A stretch of 64,000 nt of DNA from Flavobacteriales bacterium UBA2669 (GCA_002359215.1 DEMN01000012.1:955786-1019785), one strand, 5' to 3'; positions 51,862-60,772 are shown, counted from the stretch's first letter. Numbers and translations: made by a program. Notes: generated by a model not told the origin, from the sequence alone.

Positions 51862-54800
51862 TTGAGAAACTTAGTCCTATATAACTCTTCTGCCGGATCC
51901 GGAAAAACTTATACTTTAGTAAAAGAATTTTTGCTACGTGTATTGGCTGAAAATGCCGAATTTCCTGCTTATTACAAACATATTCTTGCCATAACTTTTA
52001 CCAATAAAGCTGCCGCAGAAATGAAAGAAAGAGTGATTAAGGCACTCGAAGATTTTGCATCAGACCAACCATTAGAAGGTACTTCCAATTTTTTAATGAA
52101 CGATTTATTGCTAAGTGAAGCTGAGGGCGGACTTGGAATAACAAAAGAAAAACTCATTAATAAAAGCGAAGTTGTTTTACGACATATTCTTCATCATTAC
52201 AATGATTTAGCCATCAGTACCATTGATAAGTTTACCCATAAAATCATTAGAACTTTTGCTCACGATTTGCACTTGCCCATCAATTTTGAAATTGAACTGC
52301 AAGAAAGTGAAGTTTTAACAAAAGCAGTTGATTTACTTATTGCTCAAGTTGGAAAAGATGATAAAATAACCAAATTAATGGTTGATTTTTCTGTGTACAA
52401 AGCTAATGAAGAAGCCGGCTGGAATATTGAAAAAGACTTAATAAACTTTGCCCAAACTCTTTTACAGGAAAACGGCAGCTATTTTGCCAATCAACTTAAT
52501 GAATTATCAGTTGATGATTTTTACCTCATAAAAAAAGAGCTGGAAACCATTATTACATCCTTTGAAGATGAAACTGAAAAAATAGCTAACGAAGCCTTAA
52601 CCTTAATAAAATCTAAAGGCTTAGCCGATAATGATTTTAGTTCAAGTTATATCCCTAAATACTTCATCAAACACATCAACAAAAACTACGAACCACCAAC
52701 AAATTCTATTGTTAAAATGTTTGGTGGCGAACAAAATTGGTATGCACAAAAAACTCCTGAAAATATAAAGCAAATCATTGATGGAATAACTAATGAACTT
52801 ACTTCTTTCTACAATAGATTAGAAAATTTAAAAGTAGAAAAATACAGCGATTACCTTATTACCACATCTATCCATAAAAATATTTTTGTACTGGCAGTTA
52901 TTAATGAAATTGAAAAATCTATTGAAAACATTAAACAAGAAAACAATGTACTTAGTTTCTCCGATTTCAATAAAAAAATTGCTCATGTAATTGCTAACGA
53001 ATCTATTCCTTTTATTTATGAACGTTTGGGTGAAAAATATTACCATTATCTTATTGACGAATTTCAAGATACTTCTGTAATTCAGTGGTTCAATCTCATT
53101 CCGTTGGTAGATAATTCTTTAGCTAACAACAGATTTAACATGGTGGTTGGAGATGCCAAACAATCTATTTACAGATGGAGAGGTGGCGAAGTAGAGCAAA
53201 TTATTCAATTCCCTAAAATTGTAGAAAAAACAGGCATTATAAATAAAGAACTGCATACCATTAATGCTTCTTTTGATAGAAACATCAACAGAAAAAATCT
53301 TAACAATAATTTTCGTTCTACTGCCGAAATTGTTGATTTTAACAACCAGTTTTTTCAGTTTGTAGCCCAACAAATGCCGGAGGAATATCAAAATCTTTAT
53401 AAAGACCTTAACCAAGGTTTTAATCCTGAAAATACCGGTGGAGGAATAGAAATAAGCTTTTTTGAAACCGATGATAAAGAAGAATTGTTAGAGTTAAATG
53501 CACAGCAAACCTTACAGATAATTCATCAGCTAACAAAAGAAGGTTACCAACTAAACGATATTGCCATTCTTACACGAGCCAATAGTGAAGCGGCAGAAAT
53601 AGCTTCATTTTTACTGGATAATAATATTGATGTTATTTCTTCAGAAAGCTTGTTGCTAAACAACTCTAAAGAGGTTAACTTTTTGGTTACTTTTTTAAAA
53701 TACTTAATCTATCCTAACGAAAAAAGTATTCAATTGGCGTTGCTTTCTCTAATGCCGGATTCGTTAGCCAACGATGCGGCAATTTTTGAACTCTTTATTT
53801 CTTCATCATCAAAAAAAGAAGATGTATTGGCAACTTTCTTAAAAATGAACGATTTAGAGTTAGATAAAAACATCATCAACCAGTTTTCGCTCTATGAGTT
53901 AACCGAATTTTTAATTAACCATTTTTCTTTGTCTGATGAAACCAACATTTACATTCAGTTTTTCTTAGATAAAGTGTATGAATTTACCGTAAAAAAAGGC
54001 AATTCTATCAACAGTTTTGTTGAATGGTGGAATGATAAAAGTGAAAAGTTTTCCATCATCATCCCTGAAGGAATTGAAGCGGTAAACATTATGACAATTC
54101 ATAAATCTAAAGGATTGGAATTTCCAATTGTAATTTATCCTTTTGCCAATAATGCAGCAAGGGGCAATAATAGAATGTTTTGGATAGAGAAAACACCGGT
54201 AGAAAAATTGCCTGTTGCCCTACTCCCAATGAATAAAGATATTTTAAACACCGAATACGCTTATATTTATCAAAATGAAGAAAATAAAGCTATATTAGAC
54301 CTTGTAAATGTACTCTATGTAGCATTTACTCGACCAAAAGACAGGTTGTATATTTTATCTAACTATGTTCCAAAAAAGAGTGAAAAAGTTGCCGCCAACC
54401 AGTTTCTTTATAACTATTGTACTAACTTCACTCCTATTAAAACAGCAGTACCCACGTACCGTTTCGGATTATTTAACAAGAAAGATACTACCGAAAAACA
54501 AGCTGAACAAAGCAATAGCGATAAGTTTGGTAAGATCATCCACAACAATTGGAGAGAAAAAATAAAAATAAGCTTTCAAGCTCCAAAAGTCTGGGAAGTT
54601 GAAAATCCGGAACAGATTGGCGAACATGGATCTTCCATTCATGCTATTTTAGCTGATATTAAAACAGTCGCTGATATTGAAAAAACAACTAACAGGTATG
54701 TGAGTAAAGGTATTATATCCATTGAAGAATCTAAAGAGTTATTGGTTCAACTACAAAATTTATTCAGTAATCCTGCTATACATTTTTTGTTTGATGATGT

Positions 54801-55044
54801 AGATGAAGTAAAAAATGAAACTTCTATTTTATTACCTTCCGGTGAAGTTTTCCAGCCCGACAGAGTGGTTATAAAACAACAGACTGCTTATGTAATCGAC
54901 TACAAAACAGGCGAAAGAAACAATAAACATAAAAAACAAATAACCAACTATATTGATGTCATCAGTAAAATTCCGGCTTATGCCAACTTTACTTTTAAAG
55001 GTTATATTTTGTATTTAAAAACGAATGAAGTTGTTGAAATTTAG
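51862..55044 (+). CDS. UvrD-type helicase/exonuclease, AddA-like
   Basis: DNA repair helicase-nuclease of 1060 residues. Walker A SSAGSGKTYT is at 9-18, motif II DEFQDTS near 398-404, motif III GDAKQSIYRWRGGE near 430-443 and motif V/VI around 735-830 (TIHKSKGLEFP, YVAFTRPKDRLY). The C-terminal RecB-type nuclease keeps PDRV near 1000 and DYKTGE near 1012. It therefore acts like AddA in recombination. It starts with TTG at 51862; Walker A begins nine residues later, so no later start would work. An AddB partner is not next to it and lies elsewhere or is absent. Confidence 0.9.
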   Translation: MRNLVLYNSSAGSGKTYTLVKEFLLRVLAENAEFPAYYKHILAITFTNKAAAEMKERVIKALEDFASDQPLEGTSNFLMNDLLLSEAEGGLGITKEKLINKSEVVLRHILHHYNDLAISTIDKFTHKIIRTFAHDLHLPINFEIELQESEVLTKAVDLLIAQVGKDDKITKLMVDFSVYKANEEAGWNIEKDLINFAQTLLQENGSYFANQLNELSVDDFYLIKKELETIITSFEDETEKIANEALTLIKSKGLADNDFSSSYIPKYFIKHINKNYEPPTNSIVKMFGGEQNWYAQKTPENIKQIIDGITNELTSFYNRLENLKVEKYSDYLITTSIHKNIFVLAVINEIEKSIENIKQENNVLSFSDFNKKIAHVIANESIPFIYERLGEKYYHYLIDEFQDTSVIQWFNLIPLVDNSLANNRFNMVVGDAKQSIYRWRGGEVEQIIQFPKIVEKTGIINKELHTINASFDRNINRKNLNNNFRSTAEIVDFNNQFFQFVAQQMPEEYQNLYKDLNQGFNPENTGGGIEISFFETDDKEELLELNAQQTLQIIHQLTKEGYQLNDIAILTRANSEAAEIASFLLDNNIDVISSESLLLNNSKEVNFLVTFLKYLIYPNEKSIQLALLSLMPDSLANDAAIFELFISSSSKKEDVLATFLKMNDLELDKNIINQFSLYELTEFLINHFSLSDETNIYIQFFLDKVYEFTVKKGNSINSFVEWWNDKSEKFSIIIPEGIEAVNIMTIHKSKGLEFPIVIYPFANNAARGNNRMFWIEKTPVEKLPVALLPMNKDILNTEYAYIYQNEENKAILDLVNVLYVAFTRPKDRLYILSNYVPKKSEKVAANQFLYNYCTNFTPIKTAVPTYRFGLFNKKDTTEKQAEQSNSDKFGKIIHNNWREKIKISFQAPKVWEVENPEQIGEHGSSIHAILADIKTVADIEKTTNRYVSKGIISIEESKELLVQLQNLFSNPAIHFLFDDVDEVKNETSILLPSGEVFQPDRVVIKQQTAYVIDYKTGERNNKHKKQITNYIDVISKIPAYANFTFKGYILYLKTNEVVEI

Positions 55045-55079
55045 TAGCAATACCTTAGCTAATTTTAAAATAAAAATTA

Positions 55080-55087
55080 TAGTTTTG
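55080..55087 (+). promoter_or_regulatory. -7 promoter box of the DUF4870 gene
   Basis: TAGTTTTG, 29 nt before the ATG at 55117. Confidence 0.5.
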
Positions 55088-55116
55088 ATGTATAACTAAA
55101 AAACAAACAATTAAAT

Positions 55117-55497
55117 ATGGAAGAAACTACAAACAACAATGCTGTTCCTACACAAGACCCGGGGAAAACAGTGGCAATTGTTAGCTACATTACACTAATT
55201 GGACTAATCATCGCTTTTGTAATGCACAGTGAACAAAGAAATAAATCTGAATTAGGTGCATTCCACCTTAGACAAGCATTAGGAATTTATCTTACTAGCT
55301 TTTCTATGATGATTGCAAGTTTTATATTGGTTTTCATCCCATTTATTGGATGGATGATAGCCATTTTAATTAACTTGTGCTATATCGGAATTTTTATATT
55401 CTGGATATTAGGACTTATTGGAGCTGTTAATGGCGAAAGAAAAGCCGTACCTCTTTTAGGAGCTTTTTATCAAAATATTTTAAAGGATATCAAGTAA
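55117..55497 (+). CDS. DUF4870 small membrane protein
   Basis: Membrane protein of 126 residues. A polar N-terminus (about 1-20) leads to three or four hydrophobic helices: VAIVSYITLIGLIIAFVM near 18-35, LTSFSMMIASFILVF near 57-71, IAILINLCYIGIFIFWILG near 79-97. The family marks HLRQALGIYL and LIGAVNGERKAVPLLG are present. Function is unknown; such proteins are common in the envelope of many bacteria. It has its own promoter box and a strong terminator. Confidence 0.9.
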   Translation: MEETTNNNAVPTQDPGKTVAIVSYITLIGLIIAFVMHSEQRNKSELGAFHLRQALGIYLTSFSMMIASFILVFIPFIGWMIAILINLCYIGIFIFWILGLIGAVNGERKAVPLLGAFYQNILKDIK

Positions 55498-55520
55498 GAG
55501 TATTATAACTTATTGCTACA

Positions 55521-55558
55521 AAAAGAGCATTAACTAATATTAGTTAATGCTCTTTTTT
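55521..55558 (+). terminator. Terminator after the DUF4870 gene
   Basis: A 13-bp perfect stem AGAGCATTAACTA (55524-55536) with TAGTTAATGCTCT (55541-55553), loop ATAT, then six Ts. Confidence 0.92.
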
Positions 55559-55645
55559 ATGTAATTTATTATAAAAATTTTCGACAAATTAGTAAGTATT
55601 GTGGAAATAAAAACAAAACTTTGTAAAAAAGAAATTATTAGCCAA

Positions 55646-56524
55646 ATGGAAAAATTTAGAGGAACAGGGGTTGCCATTATTACTCCTTTCAATCAAGACA
55701 AAAGCATAGATTATAATGCATTAGAAAGATTAGTAGAATACCTCATTACAAACGGAGTAGATTACTTAGTAGTTCAAGGTACAACTGGAGAATCGGTAAC
55801 CTTAACTAACGAAGAAAAAAAGCAAGTATTGGCTTTTGTGATTAAAGTAAACAACAACAGATTACCCATAGTACTTGGTTTAGGTGGTAATAACACACAA
55901 GCTATTCTAGATGCTCTTTCAACTACCGACTTTACCGGTGTTGATGCACTACTTTCAGTTAGTCCGTATTACAACAAACCTACCCAAGAAGGAATCTACC
56001 AACATTACAAAGCGATAGCTGAAAAGTCTCCTTTACCCATAATTTTATATAATGTTCCGGGAAGAACAAGCTCTAACATAGCTGCTGCGACAACTTTACG
56101 ACTTGCCAATGATTTTAAAAACATCATAGCTGTAAAAGAAGCTTCCGGAAATTTAGAACAATGTATGGAGATTATTCAACAAAAACCTGAAGGATTTTTA
56201 GTGATTTCCGGAGATGATGCTCTTACCCTACCTTTTATTGCTAGCGGTGGAGATGGTGTTATATCTGTAATTGCCAATGCTTTTCCTAAAGGATTTTCTG
56301 ATATGGTAAATGAAGCGTTAAACGGCAATATAGAAAATGCCAGAAAATTGCATTACCAACATTTTGAAATTATCAACTATTTATTTTGTGATGGAAACCC
56401 TGCCGGAATTAAAGCTACGCTAAAAGTTTTAGGAATTACAGGTGATACAGTTCGTTTACCATTGGTTAATGTTACAGCTGCTACTTTTGAAAAAATAAAA
56501 ATCTTAACCAACAAAATTATATAA
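55646..56524 (+). CDS. dapA: 4-hydroxy-tetrahydrodipicolinate synthase
   Basis: First committed enzyme of the diaminopimelate/lysine route, condensing pyruvate with aspartate semialdehyde; 292 residues. The Schiff-base lysine is Lys164 in IAVKEASGNL, the proton relay Tyr135 in ILYNVPGR, and the substrate motif TTGES is at 46-50. I use the ATG at 55646 (MEKFRGTGVA), which fits the family; a GTG at 55601 would add 15 residues. Followed after 6 bp by msrA. The product feeds both lysine and peptidoglycan. Confidence 0.95.
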   Translation: MEKFRGTGVAIITPFNQDKSIDYNALERLVEYLITNGVDYLVVQGTTGESVTLTNEEKKQVLAFVIKVNNNRLPIVLGLGGNNTQAILDALSTTDFTGVDALLSVSPYYNKPTQEGIYQHYKAIAEKSPLPIILYNVPGRTSSNIAAATTLRLANDFKNIIAVKEASGNLEQCMEIIQQKPEGFLVISGDDALTLPFIASGGDGVISVIANAFPKGFSDMVNEALNGNIENARKLHYQHFEIINYLFCDGNPAGIKATLKVLGITGDTVRLPLVNVTAATFEKIKILTNKII

Positions 56525-56530
56525 CTAATT

Positions 56531-57184
56531 TTGAAAAAGTTAAAAACCATCATATCAACTCTTACTTTAATATTAATTTTTACAATATTTAGCTGTAATA
56601 TGGAAGCAAAAAATAACAATAAACCTACAGAAAATACTAATGATACTACCACAACAGATACCATAACACTTGGTGCCGGATGTTTTTGGTGTGTCGAAGC
56701 TATTTTCGATCAATTAAAAGGAGTTGAAAAAGTAATTTCAGGGTATACTGGCGGAACTGTAAAAAATCCTTCTTACAAAGAAGTATGCACTGGAAATACG
56801 GGGCATGCAGAAGTTTGCCAGGTGATATACAATCCTAACATTATTGCCACAGAAGAATTGTTGGAAGTTTTTTGGCAAACCCACGACCCTACAACCCTAA
56901 ACAAACAAGGAGGTGATGTTGGTACTCAGTACCGTTCTGCTATTTTTTATCACAACGATGCTCAAAAACAAATTGCTGAAGCATACAAGCAACAACTTGA
57001 CAGTTCCGATACCTTTAGCAACCCTATCGTTACCGAGATTACAGCTTTTACCAATTTTTATCCTGCCGAAGATTATCATCAAGATTATTTTGAGTTAAAT
57101 GGCGAACAACCATACTGCTCTGCTATTATCAAGCCTAAGGTAGAAAAGTTTAAAAAGAAATTTAAAGATAAATTAAAACCTTAG
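56531..57184 (+). CDS. msrA: Peptide-methionine (S)-S-oxide reductase MsrA, lipoprotein form
   Basis: Reduces oxidised methionine in proteins; 217 residues. The catalytic GCFWC is at 50-54, and the family marks GYTGGTVKNPSYKEVCTG, GHAEVCQVIYNP and YRSAIFYH follow. A signal sequence with lipobox IFSC (Cys22) and a Thr/Asn-rich spacer precede the domain, so this MsrA is exported and lipid-anchored. Translation begins at TTG (56531), the only start that keeps the signal peptide; an ATG at 56600 would give a cytoplasmic form. Six bp behind dapA. Confidence 0.93.
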   Translation: MKKLKTIISTLTLILIFTIFSCNMEAKNNNKPTENTNDTTTTDTITLGAGCFWCVEAIFDQLKGVEKVISGYTGGTVKNPSYKEVCTGNTGHAEVCQVIYNPNIIATEELLEVFWQTHDPTTLNKQGGDVGTQYRSAIFYHNDAQKQIAEAYKQQLDSSDTFSNPIVTEITAFTNFYPAEDYHQDYFELNGEQPYCSAIIKPKVEKFKKKFKDKLKP

Positions 57185-57210
57185 AATTTTTCTAAATTCA
57201 GATTTAAATT

Positions 57211-57218
57211 TAAATTTG
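57211..57218 (+). promoter_or_regulatory. -7 promoter box of the second SiaC-like gene, leaderless spacing
   Basis: TAAATTTG, then TGGA, then the ATG at 57223. Confidence 0.5.
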
Positions 57219-57222
57219 TGGA

Positions 57223-57600
57223 ATGGATAATTTACTAATTGAAGGAACAATTAATACTCCCAAGATAGATTTTAATGCAACAACCAACTTGTTAAAAATT
57301 TGGGGACGCTCTATTCCTGAACATCCCATTAACTTCTATAAACCTATAGAAAATTGGCTAGATACTTACATAACTACATCTCCGGAAGAAATTACATTAG
57401 AAATTTACCTCGATTACTTAAACACACATTCAACCGAGTGTATGTATATCTTACTTAAAAAATTAGCCAACTATCAATCAACACTATCAAAAAACGTAAA
57501 AGTAGTGTGGCTTTATGATGAAGATGATGAAGACATGGAATCTATGGGTGAAGATATTAGTGATATTGTTAAGCTTCCTATAGAGTTAAAAACGCTCTAA
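57223..57600 (+). CDS. Second SiaC family phosphoprotein (DUF1987)
   Basis: A 125-residue paralogue of the SiaC protein encoded at 17909-18286, with the same length and layout: LLIEGTINTPKIDF at 4-17, GRSIPEHP at 28-35, LDYLNTHSTE at 63-72 and the acidic YDEDDEDMES segment. Thr68 is again at the phosphorylation position known from Pseudomonas SiaC. No SiaB kinase or phosphatase gene is adjacent; it follows msrA by 38 bp but has its own promoter box with leaderless spacing. It may share the distant SiaB or use another kinase (inference). Confidence 0.85.
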   Translation: MDNLLIEGTINTPKIDFNATTNLLKIWGRSIPEHPINFYKPIENWLDTYITTSPEEITLEIYLDYLNTHSTECMYILLKKLANYQSTLSKNVKVVWLYDEDDEDMESMGEDISDIVKLPIELKTL

Positions 57601-57663
57601 ATACATCAACAAAATACAGTAATCTATAGCATAATTGCTATTACAACAAAAAAATATAAACAC

Positions 57664-58953
57664 ATGAAATACAATCCTCTTAATCAGCAAACATTTATAA
57701 ACAACAGAAAAAGAGTAACAGAGATGATGCAACCTGCATCTATGGCTGTTTTCAATTCAAACGATATTATGCCAACCAATGCTGATGGGACCATGCCCTT
57801 TCGTCAGAATAACGATTTACTTTATGTTTCCGGAATTGATCAAGAGGAATCGATAGTTATATTATTTCCGGAAGCTAATAATCCGGCACATAGAGAAATA
57901 CTATTTGTTAAAGAAACCAGTGAAATAATTGCCATTTGGGAGGGTGCTAAATTTACTAAAGAAGAAGCTACGGCTCTTTCAGGCATTAAAACTGTTTTTT
58001 GGACCAGCCAATTTGAACAAGTTTTCCATCAATTAACTACAGAGGCAACAACCATTTATCTTAATCAAAATGAACATCTAAGAGCTGTAAATACTGTTGA
58101 GACAAGAGATGATAGGTTTAGAAAACTTTGTCAAACCAAATACCCACTACATCAATACGAAAGGCTAGCTCCTATCATGAGAACAGTTAGAGCTATCAAA
58201 TCCACTACTGAAATTGAAATGATTCAACACGCTTGTAATATTACTGAAAAAGGTTTTAGAAGAGTATTAGACTTTGTTAAACCTGGCGTAACAGAATATG
58301 AAATCCAAGCAGAATACATGCACGAATTTTTAAGAAACCGTTCTAGAGGGTTTGCTTATGAACCTATAATTGCCTCAGGGTATAATGCTTGTGTATTACA
58401 TTACGTAGAAAATAAAGCTACCTGTAAAGAAGGAGAAGTTATTTTAATGGATGTTGGTGCTGAATACGGTAACTTTGCTTCTGATATGACCAGATGTATT
58501 CCTGTAAGCGGGAAATTTAGCAACAGACAAAAAGATGTTTATAATTCTGTACTTAAAGTGATGAAAGCTGCTACAGCCATGTTAGTTCCGGGAACTAAAA
58601 TTGATGACTACCACAAAGAAGTAGGCAAAATAATGGAAAATGAACTAATTTATTTAGGATTACTTGATAAACATGATATTGCCAAACAAGATCCTAATAA
58701 TCCGGCTTACAAAAAATACTTCATGCACGGAACTTCTCATCATCTAGGATTAGACGTACACGATGTAGAAAACAGAAACAGACCGTTAGAAGCAGGAATG
58801 GTACTAACGGTAGAGCCTGGAATTTACATAAGAGAAGAAGCTTTAGGCATCCGTTTAGAAAATGATGTGGTGGTAACCAATGACGGACAACCTTTCGATT
58901 TAATGAAAAATATTCCTTTAGAAGCTGAAGAAATTGAAGATTTGATGAACTAA
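57664..58953 (+). CDS. Xaa-Pro aminopeptidase (aminopeptidase P, M24B)
   Basis: Metal-dependent exopeptidase of 429 residues that removes an N-terminal residue before proline. The N-terminal aminopeptidase-P domain (about 5-140) holds YNPLNQQTFINNRKR and DLLYVSGIDQEESI; the pita-bread domain has the metal ligands in LMDVGAEYGNFASDMTR (two Asp), HGTSHHLGLDVHD (His), VEPGIYI (Glu) and RLENDVVV (Glu). The product is cytoplasmic. It lies 63 bp after the SiaC-like gene and ends 5 bp from the convergent dehydrogenase gene. Confidence 0.93.
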   Translation: MKYNPLNQQTFINNRKRVTEMMQPASMAVFNSNDIMPTNADGTMPFRQNNDLLYVSGIDQEESIVILFPEANNPAHREILFVKETSEIIAIWEGAKFTKEEATALSGIKTVFWTSQFEQVFHQLTTEATTIYLNQNEHLRAVNTVETRDDRFRKLCQTKYPLHQYERLAPIMRTVRAIKSTTEIEMIQHACNITEKGFRRVLDFVKPGVTEYEIQAEYMHEFLRNRSRGFAYEPIIASGYNACVLHYVENKATCKEGEVILMDVGAEYGNFASDMTRCIPVSGKFSNRQKDVYNSVLKVMKAATAMLVPGTKIDDYHKEVGKIMENELIYLGLLDKHDIAKQDPNNPAYKKYFMHGTSHHLGLDVHDVENRNRPLEAGMVLTVEPGIYIREEALGIRLENDVVVTNDGQPFDLMKNIPLEAEEIEDLMN

Positions 58954-58958
58954 AAGCC

Positions 58959-60161
58959 CTACATCCCTTCTAAATAGTCTCTTAAATACTCGTAGGTTTC
59001 TGTTAAATCGCCATTTTCGCAAATGGTAGCATTTTTAATAATGTTTAGTTTATCATCAATTAAGTGAGGTAAAACATTATCTATAAATTCTCTGCCAAAA
59101 TCAGCAGATGCATCTTTGGGTAATTCACAAGGAAGATTGTCAACTGACATAACAGTAATGGCATCAACATTATCAAACATTACTTCTTTTTCTTGTTGAG
59201 GATCATAACCATAAAGCGGTTCTTTTATGGTTGATGGTCTTAATGTACAAGCAACAGGTCCGTCAATATCGCAACTGATATCACCAACCACTTTTATATT
59301 AAAGTCAGGAGATTTTGCATCTTGACGAGAAAAAATAAACGGAGCTTCTTCATCCCAAAAATGACCTGAAATGTACATGTCGGCAACTTTAGCAAATCGA
59401 AAAAAATCACCTTCAAATTCAGTAGGATTATCAAAAAAATCTTGAGAATCAAACGATTTTCCGTCTTTTCGTTTATTATAATCATGAACATTAAGCTGTG
59501 TATATATCGGCTCATTAAATGACTGATTTAGAAACTCACCTGGAGTCACTTTTTTAATGCCGATAACATCTAATATTTCAACAATTCCTCCTGCTACTCT
59601 ACCTCCACCCGTTATCACAATTTTATAATTATTAGGAAGTTTCACTTTTTTAAGTTCTGCTTCCATTTCTTTTCTATCATCACACAAATAAGCTCTTTGT
59701 AAGTCAAAAGTTTTTTCTCTTTTACCGTAAGCAAAAAAACTATTATAACAACCAACAACTCCGGCATATCTTCCAAAACCTATTAATCTTCTTCCTTCAA
59801 TATCTGTAATGGCTTCATAATCTACCATTTTAATATTTTTGTTTATCATTTCTAATAACAAAGCTCTGTTGTATGGTTGTTTTTTTATGGTATGGGAAAA
59901 ATAAAAATAGGTTTTATTGGCAATTAAATTTTTTATAGGCACTTCTTTTACCCCCATCAAGACATCACAATCATCAATATTTTCAACAACTTCAATACCT
60001 GCATTAGTATATTCCTCGTCCTTAAACCTTCTTACATCACTTTTTTGAACAACCAATTCCACAGCAGGAAATTTAGATTTCACTTCAGCACATTGCTCAG
60101 GAGACATAGGAACTCTTTCATCGCTAGGAATTTTCCCTTCTTTTATAATGCCAATTTTCAT
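58959..60161 (-). CDS. Saccharopine dehydrogenase-like NAD(P)-dependent oxidoreductase
   Basis: Oxidoreductase of 400 residues with alanine dehydrogenase/PNT-like N- and C-terminal domains. KIGIIKEGKIPSDERVPMSP (2-21) is the typical N-terminus; IVITGGGRVAGGIVEIL near 185-201 is the nucleotide-binding glycine motif. It is close to lysine-forming saccharopine dehydrogenases (LYS1 type). The ATG at 60161 is chosen because the TATATTTG box lies at 60192-60199, and an upstream ATG at 60194 falls in the promoter. Whether it acts in lysine breakdown or on another opine is not known; dapA in the window argues that lysine is made by the diaminopimelate route. Confidence 0.82.
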   Translation of the reverse strand: MKIGIIKEGKIPSDERVPMSPEQCAEVKSKFPAVELVVQKSDVRRFKDEEYTNAGIEVVENIDDCDVLMGVKEVPIKNLIANKTYFYFSHTIKKQPYNRALLLEMINKNIKMVDYEAITDIEGRRLIGFGRYAGVVGCYNSFFAYGKREKTFDLQRAYLCDDRKEMEAELKKVKLPNNYKIVITGGGRVAGGIVEILDVIGIKKVTPGEFLNQSFNEPIYTQLNVHDYNKRKDGKSFDSQDFFDNPTEFEGDFFRFAKVADMYISGHFWDEEAPFIFSRQDAKSPDFNIKVVGDISCDIDGPVACTLRPSTIKEPLYGYDPQQEKEVMFDNVDAITVMSVDNLPCELPKDASADFGREFIDNVLPHLIDDKLNIIKNATICENGDLTETYEYLRDYLEGM

Positions 60162-60191
60162 AGTTATAAATTTAAAAACTTTAATAATTCG

Positions 60192-60199
60192 CAAATATA
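60192..60199 (-). promoter_or_regulatory. -7 promoter box of the saccharopine dehydrogenase-like gene
   Basis: Minus-strand TATATTTG, 30 nt before the ATG at 60161; it overlaps the codon at 60194 that could otherwise be taken as start. Confidence 0.55.
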
Positions 60200-60252
60200 A
60201 GCTAAAACGCTTCTTTTAGCAATTGTTAACTTATGATATGAGTAAAAAAGTT

Positions 60253-60260
60253 TAACTTTG
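60253..60260 (+). promoter_or_regulatory. -7 promoter box of ssrA
   Basis: TAACTTTG, 27 nt before the mature 5' end of the tmRNA. A TTG lies at 60223-60225, a longer spacing than usual. Confidence 0.5.
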
Positions 60261-60287
60261 TATAAGTTCTTTGGAATATTACTAAAT

Positions 60288-60690
60288 GGGGTCGTTTTTG
60301 GCTTTGACAGCAAGATGAATGACTAGGTAAGCATGTCGAGCATTGTGAGTTGGCTCGTAAATATCGGCTCTCAAATCGCTAACTGGCGAAGATAACTATG
60401 CAATGGCTGCGTAATCACGACTAAGTCGGATAACCTTCATCCTCGCTGAAGTACAGTAGGCAGGACCATTACTCCTCAAAAATATTGTCTGTTTATTTTT
60501 GGTTAAGGAGTATCAATTTTTCAGACTAGCCTTTGTGATGTTTCTAAGCATAGGTTAAACAACAGAAACTTAAGATTAAAATTGGTTGTCTTTTACCTGT
60601 TTTATTCCTAACAATTAATAAAAGAATACACATGTAGAAAGCTTACGATTTCCTTGTTTGGACGAGGGTTCGAATCCCTCCGACTCCACA
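60288..60690 (+). ncRNA. ssrA: Transfer-messenger RNA
   Basis: tmRNA of about 403 nt for rescue of stalled ribosomes. The acceptor stem pairs GGGGTCG (60288-60294) with CGACTCC (60681-60687, one G-T pair), and the T-arm GAGGGTTCGAATCCCTC lies just before. The tag frame reads GGC GAA GAT AAC TAT GCA ATG GCT GCG TAA at 60385-60414, giving GEDNYAMAA. The last bases after the acceptor stem are ACA, so CCA is probably completed after transcription. A terminator follows directly. The product works with SmpB, which is not in the window. Confidence 0.96.
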
Positions 60691-60728
60691 AAAAAAACCG
60701 ATAATAAAAATGTTATCGGTTTTTTTTA
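60691..60728 (+). terminator. Terminator of ssrA
   Basis: An 8-bp stem ACCGATAA/TTATCGGT with an 8-nt loop, followed by seven or more Ts. Confidence 0.88.
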
Positions 60729-60772
60729 TATCTTTATTTTTTTATTATTCCGCTAATAATGAAAATCTTATT

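Noticed and set aside
55598..55623. TTG and AAACTTTG as a dapA promoter
   Set aside because: The -7 position lacks the TA of TAnnTTTG; kept out as too weak.
60655..60690. T-arm and acceptor-like sequence resembling a tRNA 3' half
   Set aside because: No matching anticodon arm; the 5' partner is at 60288 and a tag frame lies between, so it is tmRNA.
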